This document shows positions 32,473-41,133 of a stretch of 64,000 nt of DNA, in pieces. The stretch comes from Trinickia diaoshuihuensis (GTDB lineage: Bacteria > Pseudomonadota > Gammaproteobacteria > Burkholderiales > Burkholderiaceae), in the NCBI RefSeq assembly GCF_003390925.1, contig NZ_QUBS01000078.1, positions 51,531-115,530 of the forward strand. Direction: 5' to 3'. A program made the translations under genes and the position numbers. The notes under the pieces were generated by a model. It searched no databases. It saw nothing but the letters and a program-made list of their open reading frames with translations, and had not been told where the DNA came from. How positions within the stretch are numbered: the first letter of the stretch is position 1; each line of letters begins with the position of its first letter.

Positions 32473-33269
32473 TCGGACACCCCGCTCAACGCCAAGCCGA
32501 ACGCGACGGCGAAGCCCGCTGCCCGGCGCCAATCGCCATGCCGGGCGAGCACGCCACCGCCGGAATCGAACGAATCACACTCGAACGGAACAACCGTACA
32601 ACCGACGCATTCGCCGATATCCGCCAAAGCGAGCCCGGCGCGCTCGAGCAAGTGAACGTCGCCGCCGACGAGCGCACGGTCGAGCGCCTCGGCGCCCGCC
32701 AACGCCCTCAGCGCGGACTCGGGATCGGCGTGCTCGCCGCCCGGAAAACGAATGCTGGCTTGCACCCTATCGTCGACAACACGCCAACCGTGCAATCCGT
32801 CATAGCCCGCCCAGAGCGCGACGAATCGCGCATCCGGACGCAACGTGCAGTGCGCCGCATGGGCTAGCGCGCGCAACGCGGCCGACGGCTCGCTATCGAC
32901 GGCGGCCAGCGCGATACCCGCGGCTGCCGCTATTTCGATGCGCGCTTGCAGATGAGGGTTCGCCGGCACCGTCGGATCGCCCGCGACCGCCGCGGGTATC
33001 GCCATCGCGCACGGCATGCCGCGCATGGCTCGCCGGCGCGGCATGCGCGCTCGCAACGCGGATAAAGCCTCGACGAGCGCAGCTCGATCGACGAGGTGAA
33101 CGCCGCGCACGGCGCCGGGCGCGAGCGGGGCGAACCCGGTCCAATCGACCCCGACCGGCCGCCTGCCGCGCCGAGCGCGGCTGGCAATGACTAGGCGCAC
33201 CTCGCGCGGACCGACGTCGATGCCGGCTGCGAAGCGCCGTATCGGGCAAAGGGTATCTCTGATCTGCAT
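32469..33269 (-). CDS. pilM: PilM-like type IV pilus assembly ATPase homologue
   Basis: A 266-residue protein with an actin-like start FAAGIDVGPREVRLVIAS, a phosphate-1-type loop, and a later ALADIGECVG region. PilM is a cytoplasmic actin-fold protein that binds the PilN tail. Here it is shorter than the usual ~350 residues. The ATG at 33269 has AGGAA upstream. It is the first gene of the pilMN(OP)Q run and divergent from ponA, the standard proteobacterial arrangement. Confidence 0.72.
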   Translation of the reverse strand: MQIRDTLCPIRRFAAGIDVGPREVRLVIASRARRGRRPVGVDWTGFAPLAPGAVRGVHLVDRAALVEALSALRARMPRRRAMRGMPCAMAIPAAVAGDPTVPANPHLQARIEIAAAAGIALAAVDSEPSAALRALAHAAHCTLRPDARFVALWAGYDGLHGWRVVDDRVQASIRFPGGEHADPESALRALAGAEALDRALVGGDVHLLERAGLALADIGECVGCTVVPFECDSFDSGGGVLARHGDWRRAAGFAVAFGLALSGVSE

Positions 33270-33454
33270 GGCAATTCCTCGCGGACGGCCGGCCCCTCGG
33301 GATGAGCGGCGGCATCGGCCGATTGCGGGCAATTGTGCGCAGCGCCGGCTCACGCGGACATTCGTCCGGATGGCCAATGCGATTCCGAGGCGCCGCGACG
33401 GCATCGAAATGCGCATTGGCCATTAAGCCAACCGAAAGCTTCACCCGGCGCCGC

Positions 33455-33460
33455 TATAAT
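33455..33460 (+). promoter_or_regulatory. Candidate -10 box for ponA
   Basis: A perfect TATAAT lies 27 bp before the ponA ATG. No convincing -35 was seen. Confidence 0.35.
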
Positions 33461-33486
33461 CGCGGCCATCGCACGTCAGTTTCGTT

Positions 33487-35919
33487 ATGGATTCGCAGCC
33501 GCTTCCCCTCCCGTCGTCACCCCCGCCCCCGCCGCCCGCGCCCCCTAGGCGTCGCCGCTGGTACACGCGTCTTGCGCTTTGGTGCTTGGGCACGGTCGCG
33601 TTCGTGTCCATCTCGTGCGCGCTCGTACTGTTTTATGCGCTGGTCATCGCCGCGCCGCGTCTACCGTCGCTCAACGCGCTCACCGACTATCGGCCCAAGG
33701 TGCCCATGCGCGTGTACACCGCCGATCACGTCCTGATCGGCGAGTTCGGCGAAGAACGGCGCGACGTGGTGCATATCGGCGAAGTACCGGCGTATCTCAA
33801 GCAGGCCATCCTGGCGATCGAGGATGCGCGCTTCTACGAGCACGGCGGGGTGGATTTGGCCGGGGTCGTGCGGGCGGGCGTCGCCGCGCTGACCAACGGC
33901 CATGCCACGCAAGGCGCGAGCACGATCACGATGCAAGTCGCGCGCAATTTCTTTTTGTCGAGCGAGAAGACCTACACGCGCAAGATTTACGAGATGCTGC
34001 TCGCGTACAAGATCGAACGCGAGTTGACGAAAGATCAGATTCTCGAGGTTTACATGAATCAGATCTTTCTCGGGCAGCGCGCTTACGGCTTCGCCTCCGC
34101 CGCCCGGATTTACTTCGGCAAGGACATTTCGCACATTACGCTGGCGCAGGCGGCGATGCTGGCAGGGCTGCCGAAAGCGCCGTCGGCCTACAATCCCGTC
34201 GTCAATCCGTCGCGCGCGAAGCTGCGTCAGCAATACATCCTGCAGCGCATGCTGGCCTTGCACGACATCACGCGCGCGCAGTACGACGCGGCCGTCGCCG
34301 AGCCGCTCACCGTCGCGGCGGCCCCGGCGCAGCAATTCAGCGTGCATGCCGAATACGTGGCCGAGATGGTCCGGCAAGCGATGGTCGCGCAATATCACGA
34401 TGAGGCCTACACGCGCGGCCTGAGCGTCGTCACGACGATCGACTCGGGCGATCAGGACAGCGCCTATCGGGCGCTGCGCGAAGGCCTGCTCGGTTACGAC
34501 GCTCGCCATGGCTACCGCGGTCCCGAGGCGTACGTCGAACTTCCGTCCGATCCGGGCAAACGCGCCGACGCGATCGCCGCGGCGCTCGAGAAGTATCCCG
34601 ACGACGGAGACATCGTCGCCGGTGTGGTGGTCGCGGCCGATGCGGCGCAAGTGCGCGCGGTGCTGGCCGACGGCACGGAGGCGGTCGTGAGCGGCGAGGG
34701 TCTGCGCTTCGCCGCAGCCGCGCTCGGCGCGCGCGGGAAAAGCGCCGCGCGCATGCGTCCCGGCGCGATCGTCCGCCTGGCCGAAGACAGTACCGGTGCT
34801 TGGTCGATCGTCCAATTGCCGCAGGTGGAGGGCGCGTTCGTATCGATGGTGCCGCGCGACGGCGCGATCCGCGCGCTCGTCGGCGGGTTCGATTTCGGGA
34901 AGAACAAGTTCAACCACGTAACGCAAGCGTGGCGTCAGCCCGGCTCGAGCTTTAAGCCGTTCATCTATTCGGCCTCGCTCGATAAAGGACTGGGCCCCGC
35001 CACCATCATCAACGACGCCCCGCTCTACTTCAGCGCGGGCGAGACAGGCGGACGCCCCTGGGAACCAAAAAACTACGGCGGCGGCTTCGACGGCCCGATG
35101 ACGATGCGCACGGCACTCCAAAAGTCGCGCAACTTGGTGTCGATCCGGATCCTGTCGCATATCGGCACCCACTACGCCCAGCAATACATCACACGCTTCG
35201 GGTTCGACGCCGATAAGCACCCGGCTTACCTGCCGATGGCGCTCGGCGCGGGGCTCGTCACGCCGTTACAGATGGCCGGCGCCTACTCCGTTTTCGCGAA
35301 CGGCGGCTATCGCGTCAATCCTTACCTGATCTCCGAGGTCACCGATCTGGACGGCACCGTGCTCGCGCGTGCGCAGCCGATCGTGGCCGAACGCGATGCG
35401 CCGCGCGTCATCGATGCGCGCAACGACTATGTGATGACGAGCTTGCTGCAAAGCGTCGCGCAGCGCGGCACCGGAGCAAAATCGAACGCACTCGGACGTA
35501 AAGACCTGGCCGGCAAGACGGGGACGACGAACGATTCACGCGATGCATGGTTCGCGGGCTACCAGCACACGCTGACGGCGATCGCATGGATCGGCTACGA
35601 CGCACCGCGCAGCCTCGGCGATCGCGAAACCGGGGGCGGCCTTGCGTTGCCGGTCTGGATGGACTATATGGGCCGAGCGCTGAAGGGCGTGCCCGAGTAT
35701 CAAATGCCGATGCCGCCGGACGTCGCCACGATCGGCGGCGAACTGTATTTCGATTCGTTCTTGCCGGGCCAAGGATTCGTCTCGACCGTCGGCATCAGCG
35801 AAGCGGCCTTGCACGCAGGCGAGCCGCAAACCGGTTCGGACGGCGAGACCGAGCAATCCGCGACGGGCGGGCACTACGATGAGCCTCCCGCCGCGTCGCA
35901 ACCCGGCGGCGCGCAGTAA
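33487..35919 (+). CDS. mrcA: Penicillin-binding protein 1A
   Basis: An 810-residue bifunctional PBP (also called ponA). A Pro-rich cytoplasmic tail precedes one membrane anchor (~residues 29-55). The glycosyltransferase (GT51) domain has EDARFYEHGG near 111 and GASTITMQVARNFF. The transpeptidase domain has the nucleophile Ser487 in SSFK, and KTGTTND near 677. It polymerises and crosslinks peptidoglycan in the periplasm. It is divergent from pilM, which is the typical arrangement. Confidence 0.96.
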   Translation: MDSQPLPLPSSPPPPPPAPPRRRRWYTRLALWCLGTVAFVSISCALVLFYALVIAAPRLPSLNALTDYRPKVPMRVYTADHVLIGEFGEERRDVVHIGEVPAYLKQAILAIEDARFYEHGGVDLAGVVRAGVAALTNGHATQGASTITMQVARNFFLSSEKTYTRKIYEMLLAYKIERELTKDQILEVYMNQIFLGQRAYGFASAARIYFGKDISHITLAQAAMLAGLPKAPSAYNPVVNPSRAKLRQQYILQRMLALHDITRAQYDAAVAEPLTVAAAPAQQFSVHAEYVAEMVRQAMVAQYHDEAYTRGLSVVTTIDSGDQDSAYRALREGLLGYDARHGYRGPEAYVELPSDPGKRADAIAAALEKYPDDGDIVAGVVVAADAAQVRAVLADGTEAVVSGEGLRFAAAALGARGKSAARMRPGAIVRLAEDSTGAWSIVQLPQVEGAFVSMVPRDGAIRALVGGFDFGKNKFNHVTQAWRQPGSSFKPFIYSASLDKGLGPATIINDAPLYFSAGETGGRPWEPKNYGGGFDGPMTMRTALQKSRNLVSIRILSHIGTHYAQQYITRFGFDADKHPAYLPMALGAGLVTPLQMAGAYSVFANGGYRVNPYLISEVTDLDGTVLARAQPIVAERDAPRVIDARNDYVMTSLLQSVAQRGTGAKSNALGRKDLAGKTGTTNDSRDAWFAGYQHTLTAIAWIGYDAPRSLGDRETGGGLALPVWMDYMGRALKGVPEYQMPMPPDVATIGGELYFDSFLPGQGFVSTVGISEAALHAGEPQTGSDGETEQSATGGHYDEPPAASQPGGAQ

Positions 35920-35986
35920 TCGTGGCGAGCCCACGCGTCTTGCACCGCCGCGAGGCCGCCGAGAGCGTCCTAGCGCGGCGGGTGCA

Positions 35987-36304
35987 TTAGGCCGAGAACG
36001 TCACGCTCTCGCCGGCCTGCTGCGTCGCGTAATCGGAAAGCGCCTCGAAAAACTCGCGGCCGCTGCGCGTATCGAGCCAGCGTCCGTCGACGAATTTGAA
36101 GTGAAATCCGCCGGATTTCGCGGCGATCCAGATTTCTTCCATGGGGGGCTGCAGATTGACGATGATCTTGGAGCCGTTCTCGAATTCGAGCGTCAATACG
36201 TTGCCGCTGCGATCGAGTTCGATGTCGGCGCTGTTATCGTCGACGGCCTCCTCGATGCTCGAGAGTACGGCCTCCGCACGGGAAAGGTAGTCGCTGTCGG
36301 TCAT
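35987..36304 (-). CDS. cyaY: Frataxin-like iron-binding protein CyaY
   Basis: A 105-residue frataxin. The N-terminal helix is acidic ([18 protein letters not shown]), followed by [14 protein letters not shown], the central [15 protein letters not shown] and a terminal helix. It binds iron and modulates Fe-S cluster assembly. It is convergent with ponA and divergent from lptM, 43 bp away. Confidence 0.95.
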   Translation of the reverse strand: MTDSDYLSRAEAVLSSIEEAVDDNSADIELDRSGNVLTLEFENGSKIIVNLQPPMEEIWIAAKSGGFHFKFVDGRWLDTRSGREFFEALSDYATQQAGESVTFSA

Positions 36305-36347
36305 GCTAAACTCCGCCGGTTGAACTCACAGCTCATTAGACACAGTC

Positions 36348-36659
36348 ATGCGAGTCGTTTTCAGGATGAGCGCGATTGTAGCGGCTTTGGCCGTTGCGAC
36401 AAGCGCGGCGCTGACCGGATGCGGTCAACGCGGGCCGCTTTACCTGCCGAGCGTTCCTCCGCTGCCTGAGAAACCCGTCATTCGCACCGCGCCTGAAGCG
36501 CCGGCGGGCAGCACGGGCTCCCAGGGCGAGATCGACTCGTCCGGCAACGACGCCCATGCGCCGCTCACGCTGGCACCGGCCGATTCACTAGGCAGCACGC
36601 CGCACGCCGGTAGCCAGGCCGCGCCGGCGGCCGCATCGAGCGCCGCCCCCGATCAATAA
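36348..36659 (+). CDS. lptM: LptM (YifL) lipoprotein
   Basis: A 103-residue lipoprotein with lipobox LTGC (Cys25) followed at once by GQRGPLYLP, the LptM signature. The remainder is Pro/Ala-rich and poorly conserved. In E. coli, LptM assists LptD oxidative maturation in the outer membrane. It is followed 14 bp later by lysA, as in many proteobacteria. Confidence 0.92.
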   Translation: MRVVFRMSAIVAALAVATSAALTGCGQRGPLYLPSVPPLPEKPVIRTAPEAPAGSTGSQGEIDSSGNDAHAPLTLAPADSLGSTPHAGSQAAPAAASSAAPDQ

Positions 36660-36673
36660 CGCAGGACTTTCGC

Positions 36674-37936
36674 ATGTCTCACTCCGCCTTTGCCTATGTC
36701 GACGGCGTGCTGCACGCCGAAGGCGTCAGCGCCGTCACGCTTGCCGAACGCTTCGGCACGCCCCTTTTCGTCTACTCGCGCGCCGCGTTGACCGAGGCCT
36801 ACCAAGCCTACGCGAAAGCCTGCGAAGGACACCGGGCATGCGTGCACGTCGCCGTCAAAGCCAACGGAAACCTGGCCGTGCTCAACGTGTTCGCACGCCT
36901 GGGCGCGGGCTTCGATATCGTCTCGGGCGGCGAACTCGCGCGCGTGCTGGCCGCGGGCGGTCAAGCGAAAGACATCGTGTTTTCGGGCGTCGGCAAGAGC
37001 GAGGACGAAATGCGCCAGGCACTCGACGCCGGCGTGAAATGCTTTAACGTCGAATCGATCGCCGAACTCGATCGCCTCAATGCCGTGGCGGGACAACGCG
37101 GCAAGAAGGCGCCGATCTCGTTGCGCGTCAATCCCGACGTCGATCCGAAGACACACCCGTATATCTCGACGGGGCTCAAGGCGAACAAGTTCGGCGTGGC
37201 TTTCGACGAAGCGCGCTCGGCTTACCGCGCGGCCGCGGCGCTCGAACATCTCGAGGTGGTCGGCATCGACTGCCATATCGGTTCGCAGATCACCGAGATC
37301 GCGCCGTACATCGACGCACTCGATAAGCTGCTCGATCTCGTCACGCAAATCGAAGCGGACGGCGCTCGCATTCGTCACATCGATGTCGGCGGCGGTCTCG
37401 GCATCACCTACTCGACCGAAACGCCGCCGGAGACGGGCCTATTCGTGCGCACGCTGCTCGCGCGCATCGAGGCGCGGGGCCACGGCCATCGTGAGGTTTT
37501 CTTCGAACCGGGGCGCTCGGTAACGGGCAACGCCGGTATTTTGCTGACGCGCGTCGAGTTCCTGAAGCCCGGGGCCGAGAAGAATTTCGCGATCGTCGAT
37601 GCCGCGATGAACGATCTCGCGCGGCCCGCGATGTACCAGGCCTATCATGCGATCGATCCCGTCGTGCCGCGCCAAGACGCACCGCACGTCTACGACGTCG
37701 TCGGCCCCGTCTGCGAGAGCGGCGATTGGCTCGGCCGCGAGCGTGCGCTGGCGATCGAGCCGGGCGACTTGCTGGCGATCCGCTCGGCCGGCGCCTACTC
37801 GTTCGCCATGAGTTCGAACTACAACACGCGACCGCGCGCCGCCGAAGTCATGGTCGACGGCGGCGAAGTCCATCTGGTTCGCGCTCGCGAGACCGTGCCC
37901 GAACTCTTCGCCGGCGAATCGATTCTGCCGCGCTAA
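36674..37936 (+). CDS. lysA: Diaminopimelate decarboxylase LysA
   Basis: A 420-residue PLP enzyme. The Lys that binds PLP is K62 in HVAVKANGN. Substrate/cofactor motifs are GGELARVLAAGG, HIDVGGGLGI, EPGRSVTGNAG, GPVCESGDWLG and FAMSSNYNTRPR. It makes lysine from meso-diaminopimelate. It starts 14 bp after lptM and has a strong terminator downstream. Confidence 0.97.
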   Translation: MSHSAFAYVDGVLHAEGVSAVTLAERFGTPLFVYSRAALTEAYQAYAKACEGHRACVHVAVKANGNLAVLNVFARLGAGFDIVSGGELARVLAAGGQAKDIVFSGVGKSEDEMRQALDAGVKCFNVESIAELDRLNAVAGQRGKKAPISLRVNPDVDPKTHPYISTGLKANKFGVAFDEARSAYRAAAALEHLEVVGIDCHIGSQITEIAPYIDALDKLLDLVTQIEADGARIRHIDVGGGLGITYSTETPPETGLFVRTLLARIEARGHGHREVFFEPGRSVTGNAGILLTRVEFLKPGAEKNFAIVDAAMNDLARPAMYQAYHAIDPVVPRQDAPHVYDVVGPVCESGDWLGRERALAIEPGDLLAIRSAGAYSFAMSSNYNTRPRAAEVMVDGGEVHLVRARETVPELFAGESILPR

Positions 37937-37970
37937 CCGTACGCACTACTACTTAGCGCTGACCGCCCAT

Positions 37971-38008
37971 AAGGGCCGCCGCCACGCGGCGGCCCTTTGC
38001 ATTTATTT
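37971..38008 (+). terminator. lysA terminator
   Basis: A perfect 11-bp stem AAGGGCCGCCG / CGGCGGCCCTT with a 5-nt loop runs into TTTGCATTTATTT, 34 bp after lysA. It also separates it from the convergent msrQ. Confidence 0.85.
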
Positions 38009-38017
38009 CGATGCAAC

Positions 38018-38728
38018 TCAAGCGCGCTTGGTCGCGGTGAGTTTGCCGGCGCCCCACGTCGCCAAGCGCCAGCCCAGCAAGATGAGAACGATCGCACCGT
38101 AGGTCTTCGGCAAGATCAGGTCGTGCTTGCCCGCCCTCATCCACCAGAAATGCAAAATCGCAAGCACGGCGATAGGATAAATCGCGCGATGCAGCGTTTG
38201 CCAGCGTCGCCCCAGCTTGCGCGCGGCCGCTCGCGGCGAGGTTGCCGCCAGCGGAATCAACAAGACGAAAGCCAGAAATCCGACCGTAATAAACGGACGC
38301 TTTCCGATGTCCTTCAGCATGTCCGCGACGTCGAACCACTTATCGAACCACACATAGGTCGTCAGATGCAGCACCGCATAAAAGAATGCGTACAGGCCTA
38401 GCATTCGTCTGAATCGCAGCAATGCGTTGATGCCCGTGAGCCGGCGCACCGGCGTGACGGCGAGTGTGATGCACAAGAACACGAGGGTCCACAGCCCGCT
38501 CGAGCGCGTGATGAACTCGATGGGGTTCGCTCCGAGCCGATCGGTCAGGCCGAAGAACACGATGCGGGCCAGTGGATATAGGGCGGCGATGAAGACGGCG
38601 ATCTTGGCCGGTGCGAGCCAACGCTCGCCCCCGGCTCGGCGGCCGGCGGTGCCCGCCGCGCGCGCGCTCGGCGAAACGCGCCCCGCGGGCGGCTCGCCGC
38701 GTCTCAACGTTTGGCTCTCGACTGACAT
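38018..38728 (-). CDS. msrQ: MsrQ, heme-containing membrane subunit of the MsrPQ methionine sulfoxide reductase
   Basis: A 236-residue ferric-reductase-like membrane protein (YedZ) with about six helices and heme-ligand His residues in FYAVLHLTTYVWF and LHRAIYPIAVLAILHFWW. It passes quinone/flavin electrons to MsrP. The ATG at 38728 has a GAGGAG ribosome site. It follows msrP by 18 bp. Confidence 0.93.
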   Translation of the reverse strand: MSVESQTLRRGEPPAGRVSPSARAAGTAGRRAGGERWLAPAKIAVFIAALYPLARIVFFGLTDRLGANPIEFITRSSGLWTLVFLCITLAVTPVRRLTGINALLRFRRMLGLYAFFYAVLHLTTYVWFDKWFDVADMLKDIGKRPFITVGFLAFVLLIPLAATSPRAAARKLGRRWQTLHRAIYPIAVLAILHFWWMRAGKHDLILPKTYGAIVLILLGWRLATWGAGKLTATKRA

Positions 38729-38746
38729 GCGGCGCTCCTCGTCGGC

Positions 38747-39751
38747 TTAAAAGTATTTGCGCAGATCCATGCCCTGATACATCGAGGCGACGAGCGGCCC
38801 GTACCCGTTGAACATCAGCGTTTTGCGCTTCGGCTTGAAAAAGCCGTCTTCGCCGATCCGCCGCTCGGTGGCTTGGCTCCAGCGCGGATGGTCCACGTTC
38901 GGGTTCACGTTCGAATAAAACCCGTATTCATGCGGCGCGTAGGTATTCCAACTCGTGGGCGGTTGTTGCTCGACGAAGCGGATCTTGACGATCGATTTCG
39001 CGCTTTTGAAGCCGTACTTCCACGGTAAAACGACGCGGATGGGGGCGCCGTTTTGATTCGGCAACACCTGCCCGTACACGCCCATGGTGAGCAGCGTCAG
39101 CGGGTTGAGCGCTTCGTCCATCCGCAATCCTTCGGAATACGGCCAATTGAGGATCGGATCGGCGATTCCAGGCATCTGGGACGGGTCGGCAAGCGTGATG
39201 AATTGCACGAATTTCGCATTGTTCGTCGGCTGCGCGCGCTTGATCAGCTCCGCGAGGGGGTAGCCCACCCATGGAATGACCATCGACCATCCTTCCACGC
39301 ATCGATGCCGGTAGACGCGCTCTTCGAGCGGCGCGAGCTTCAGCAACTCGTCGATGTCGTACACCTTCGGGTTCTTGATCTCGCCCTCGACGCTGATGCG
39401 CCACGGGTGGGGACGCAATGTGCCCGCGTTTTGGGACGGATCGCTCTTGCCGGTGCCGAACTCGTAGAAATTGTTATACGTCGTCACGTCTTGATACGGC
39501 GTGACCTTTTCGTCGACGACGAACTTGGCGTTGGTCGCCGCGACTAGTTTGTGCGCTTTGGCATCGGGCGACGCATAGGCCCCGAACGCGGCGCGGCCGA
39601 ACCCTAGCGCACCACCGGCGACGGCCAAGCCCGCAGCGCCCGCTGCTTGCAAAACGCGCCGCCGATTGTCGAATACCGCACGCGCGGTAATGTCGCTCGC
39701 GGCGATGTCCTCGCCGGCCAGTAAGATCCGCTGCTCTCGTTTGATCAACAC
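38747..39751 (-). CDS. msrP: MsrP, periplasmic molybdoenzyme methionine sulfoxide reductase
   Basis: A 334-residue YedY/MsrP. The twin-arginine-type leader has RRR (30-32) before a hydrophobic stretch ([15 protein letters not shown]). The molybdenum-ligand Cys is C151 in [10 protein letters not shown]. Late motifs include [20 protein letters not shown]. It repairs oxidised methionine in periplasmic proteins with MsrQ. The chosen start is GTG 39751, with AGGAG 7 nt upstream; a TTG follows immediately. Confidence 0.92.
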   Translation of the reverse strand: MLIKREQRILLAGEDIAASDITARAVFDNRRRVLQAAGAAGLAVAGGALGFGRAAFGAYASPDAKAHKLVAATNAKFVVDEKVTPYQDVTTYNNFYEFGTGKSDPSQNAGTLRPHPWRISVEGEIKNPKVYDIDELLKLAPLEERVYRHRCVEGWSMVIPWVGYPLAELIKRAQPTNNAKFVQFITLADPSQMPGIADPILNWPYSEGLRMDEALNPLTLLTMGVYGQVLPNQNGAPIRVVLPWKYGFKSAKSIVKIRFVEQQPPTSWNTYAPHEYGFYSNVNPNVDHPRWSQATERRIGEDGFFKPKRKTLMFNGYGPLVASMYQGMDLRKYF

Positions 39752-39855
39752 GATGCTGCTCCTGATGAAAGAAACCGGGCCGCTGCTCGATGACGCCCCA
39801 CTGCCGTATATACCGGCGCAAACACCGTTCGGATGCACCGAATTGCGCCGACGAA

Positions 39856-39899
39856 CAAAAAAAAAGCCGCCGCAAGAGCAAACCTGCGGCGGTTTCTTC
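39856..39899 (-). terminator. ccsB terminator
   Basis: On the minus strand AACCGCCGCA-loop-TGCGGCGGCTT is followed by a run of nine T. It lies 40 bp past the ccsB stop and isolates msrPQ from the cytochrome operon. Confidence 0.9.
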
Positions 39900-39936
39900 G
39901 TGACGGAGCGCGATCGAAATCGGCGCAGGCGCGTCC

Positions 39937-41118
39937 TTACAGCTTGCCGTAGCTATGCAGCCCCGACAGGAACATGTTCACGCCGAGGAACGCAAACGTC
40001 GTCACGATGAGGCCGGTCAGCGCCCACCAAGCCGCCGCCGTGCCGCGCAGGCCCTTCATCAAGCGCATATGCAACCAGGCGGCATAGTTGAGCCATACGA
40101 TGAGCGCCCAGGTTTCCTTCGGGTCCCAACTCCAATAGCCGCCCCATGCTTCGGCGGCCCACAGCGCGCCGAGAATCGTCGCCACGGTAAAGAAGGCAAA
40201 CCCGACGGCGATCGACTTGTACATGACATCGTCGAGCACGACGAGTGAAGGCAGGCGGTCGGCCAAGATCCCGCGCTCGCTGAGCAAATACGCCACGGCG
40301 ACCATGGCCGAGAGCGCGAACGAACCGTAGCCGATGAAGTTGGCCGGCACGTGAATCTTCATCCACCAGCTCTGCAGCGCGGGGACGAGCGGCTGAATCT
40401 GCTGAGCGTCGCGCGCAACCGAGTACCACATGAGGAAGCCGACGGCCGCGCTGATGATGAGCAGCACGAACGCACCAAGCGAACGCGTCGCGTAGTGCCG
40501 CTCGTAATACAGATAAAACAGCGCCGTAATCAGGCAAAAGAGGACGAACACTTCGTAGAGGTTCGAGATCGGGATATGGCCGACGTCGCTTCCGATCAAG
40601 TACGACTCATACCAACGCACCATCATGCCCGTGAAGCCCATCAACACGGCAAACCAAGTGAGCTTCGAACCGATCGCGGCGCCCGACGGCGAGCGCGACA
40701 GCAGTCCGATCCAATAGAACAACGTGGCGAGGACGAACAATGCGCTCATCCACAGGATCGCCGACTGGCTCGACAAGAAGTACTTCAAGAAGAAGGCTGA
40801 ATCGGCGCGCGCCAAATCGCCGTGATAAATCTGCAACGACAGCAACGAGAACGCGGCGATACCGGCCGCGAGCAGTCGAACCGGCTTCCAGCGCCAGCCG
40901 AGCACGAGGAGCGCGGGCACCGTGCACACGAGCACGAGCTTGTCGTAATAGTTCATGTAGGCGTGATAGCGGGACAGCGCGAAGCCGGCCCCGCCGGCGA
41001 CGAGCGCCGCGAACACCCAATCGATGATGCCGAGGCGGCGCAGGAACGAACGTTCGTCGAGCGCACCGGCGGCCGAATCCGCGGCCGGGCCGGATCGAGA
41101 AGCGTGAGTCAGGTCCAT
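39937..41118 (-). CDS. ccsB: Cytochrome c biogenesis protein CcsB (CcsA/ResC-like heme lyase)
   Basis: A 393-residue membrane protein with many helices and the tryptophan-rich heme-binding motif [18 protein letters not shown]. It works with ResB in System II cytochrome c maturation, moving heme to the periplasm and attaching it to apocytochromes. It starts 15 bp after the resB stop. Confidence 0.93.
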   Translation of the reverse strand: MDLTHASRSGPAADSAAGALDERSFLRRLGIIDWVFAALVAGGAGFALSRYHAYMNYYDKLVLVCTVPALLVLGWRWKPVRLLAAGIAAFSLLSLQIYHGDLARADSAFFLKYFLSSQSAILWMSALFVLATLFYWIGLLSRSPSGAAIGSKLTWFAVLMGFTGMMVRWYESYLIGSDVGHIPISNLYEVFVLFCLITALFYLYYERHYATRSLGAFVLLIISAAVGFLMWYSVARDAQQIQPLVPALQSWWMKIHVPANFIGYGSFALSAMVAVAYLLSERGILADRLPSLVVLDDVMYKSIAVGFAFFTVATILGALWAAEAWGGYWSWDPKETWALIVWLNYAAWLHMRLMKGLRGTAAAWWALTGLIVTTFAFLGVNMFLSGLHSYGKL

Positions 41119-41133
41119 GATGAATATCGAGTG

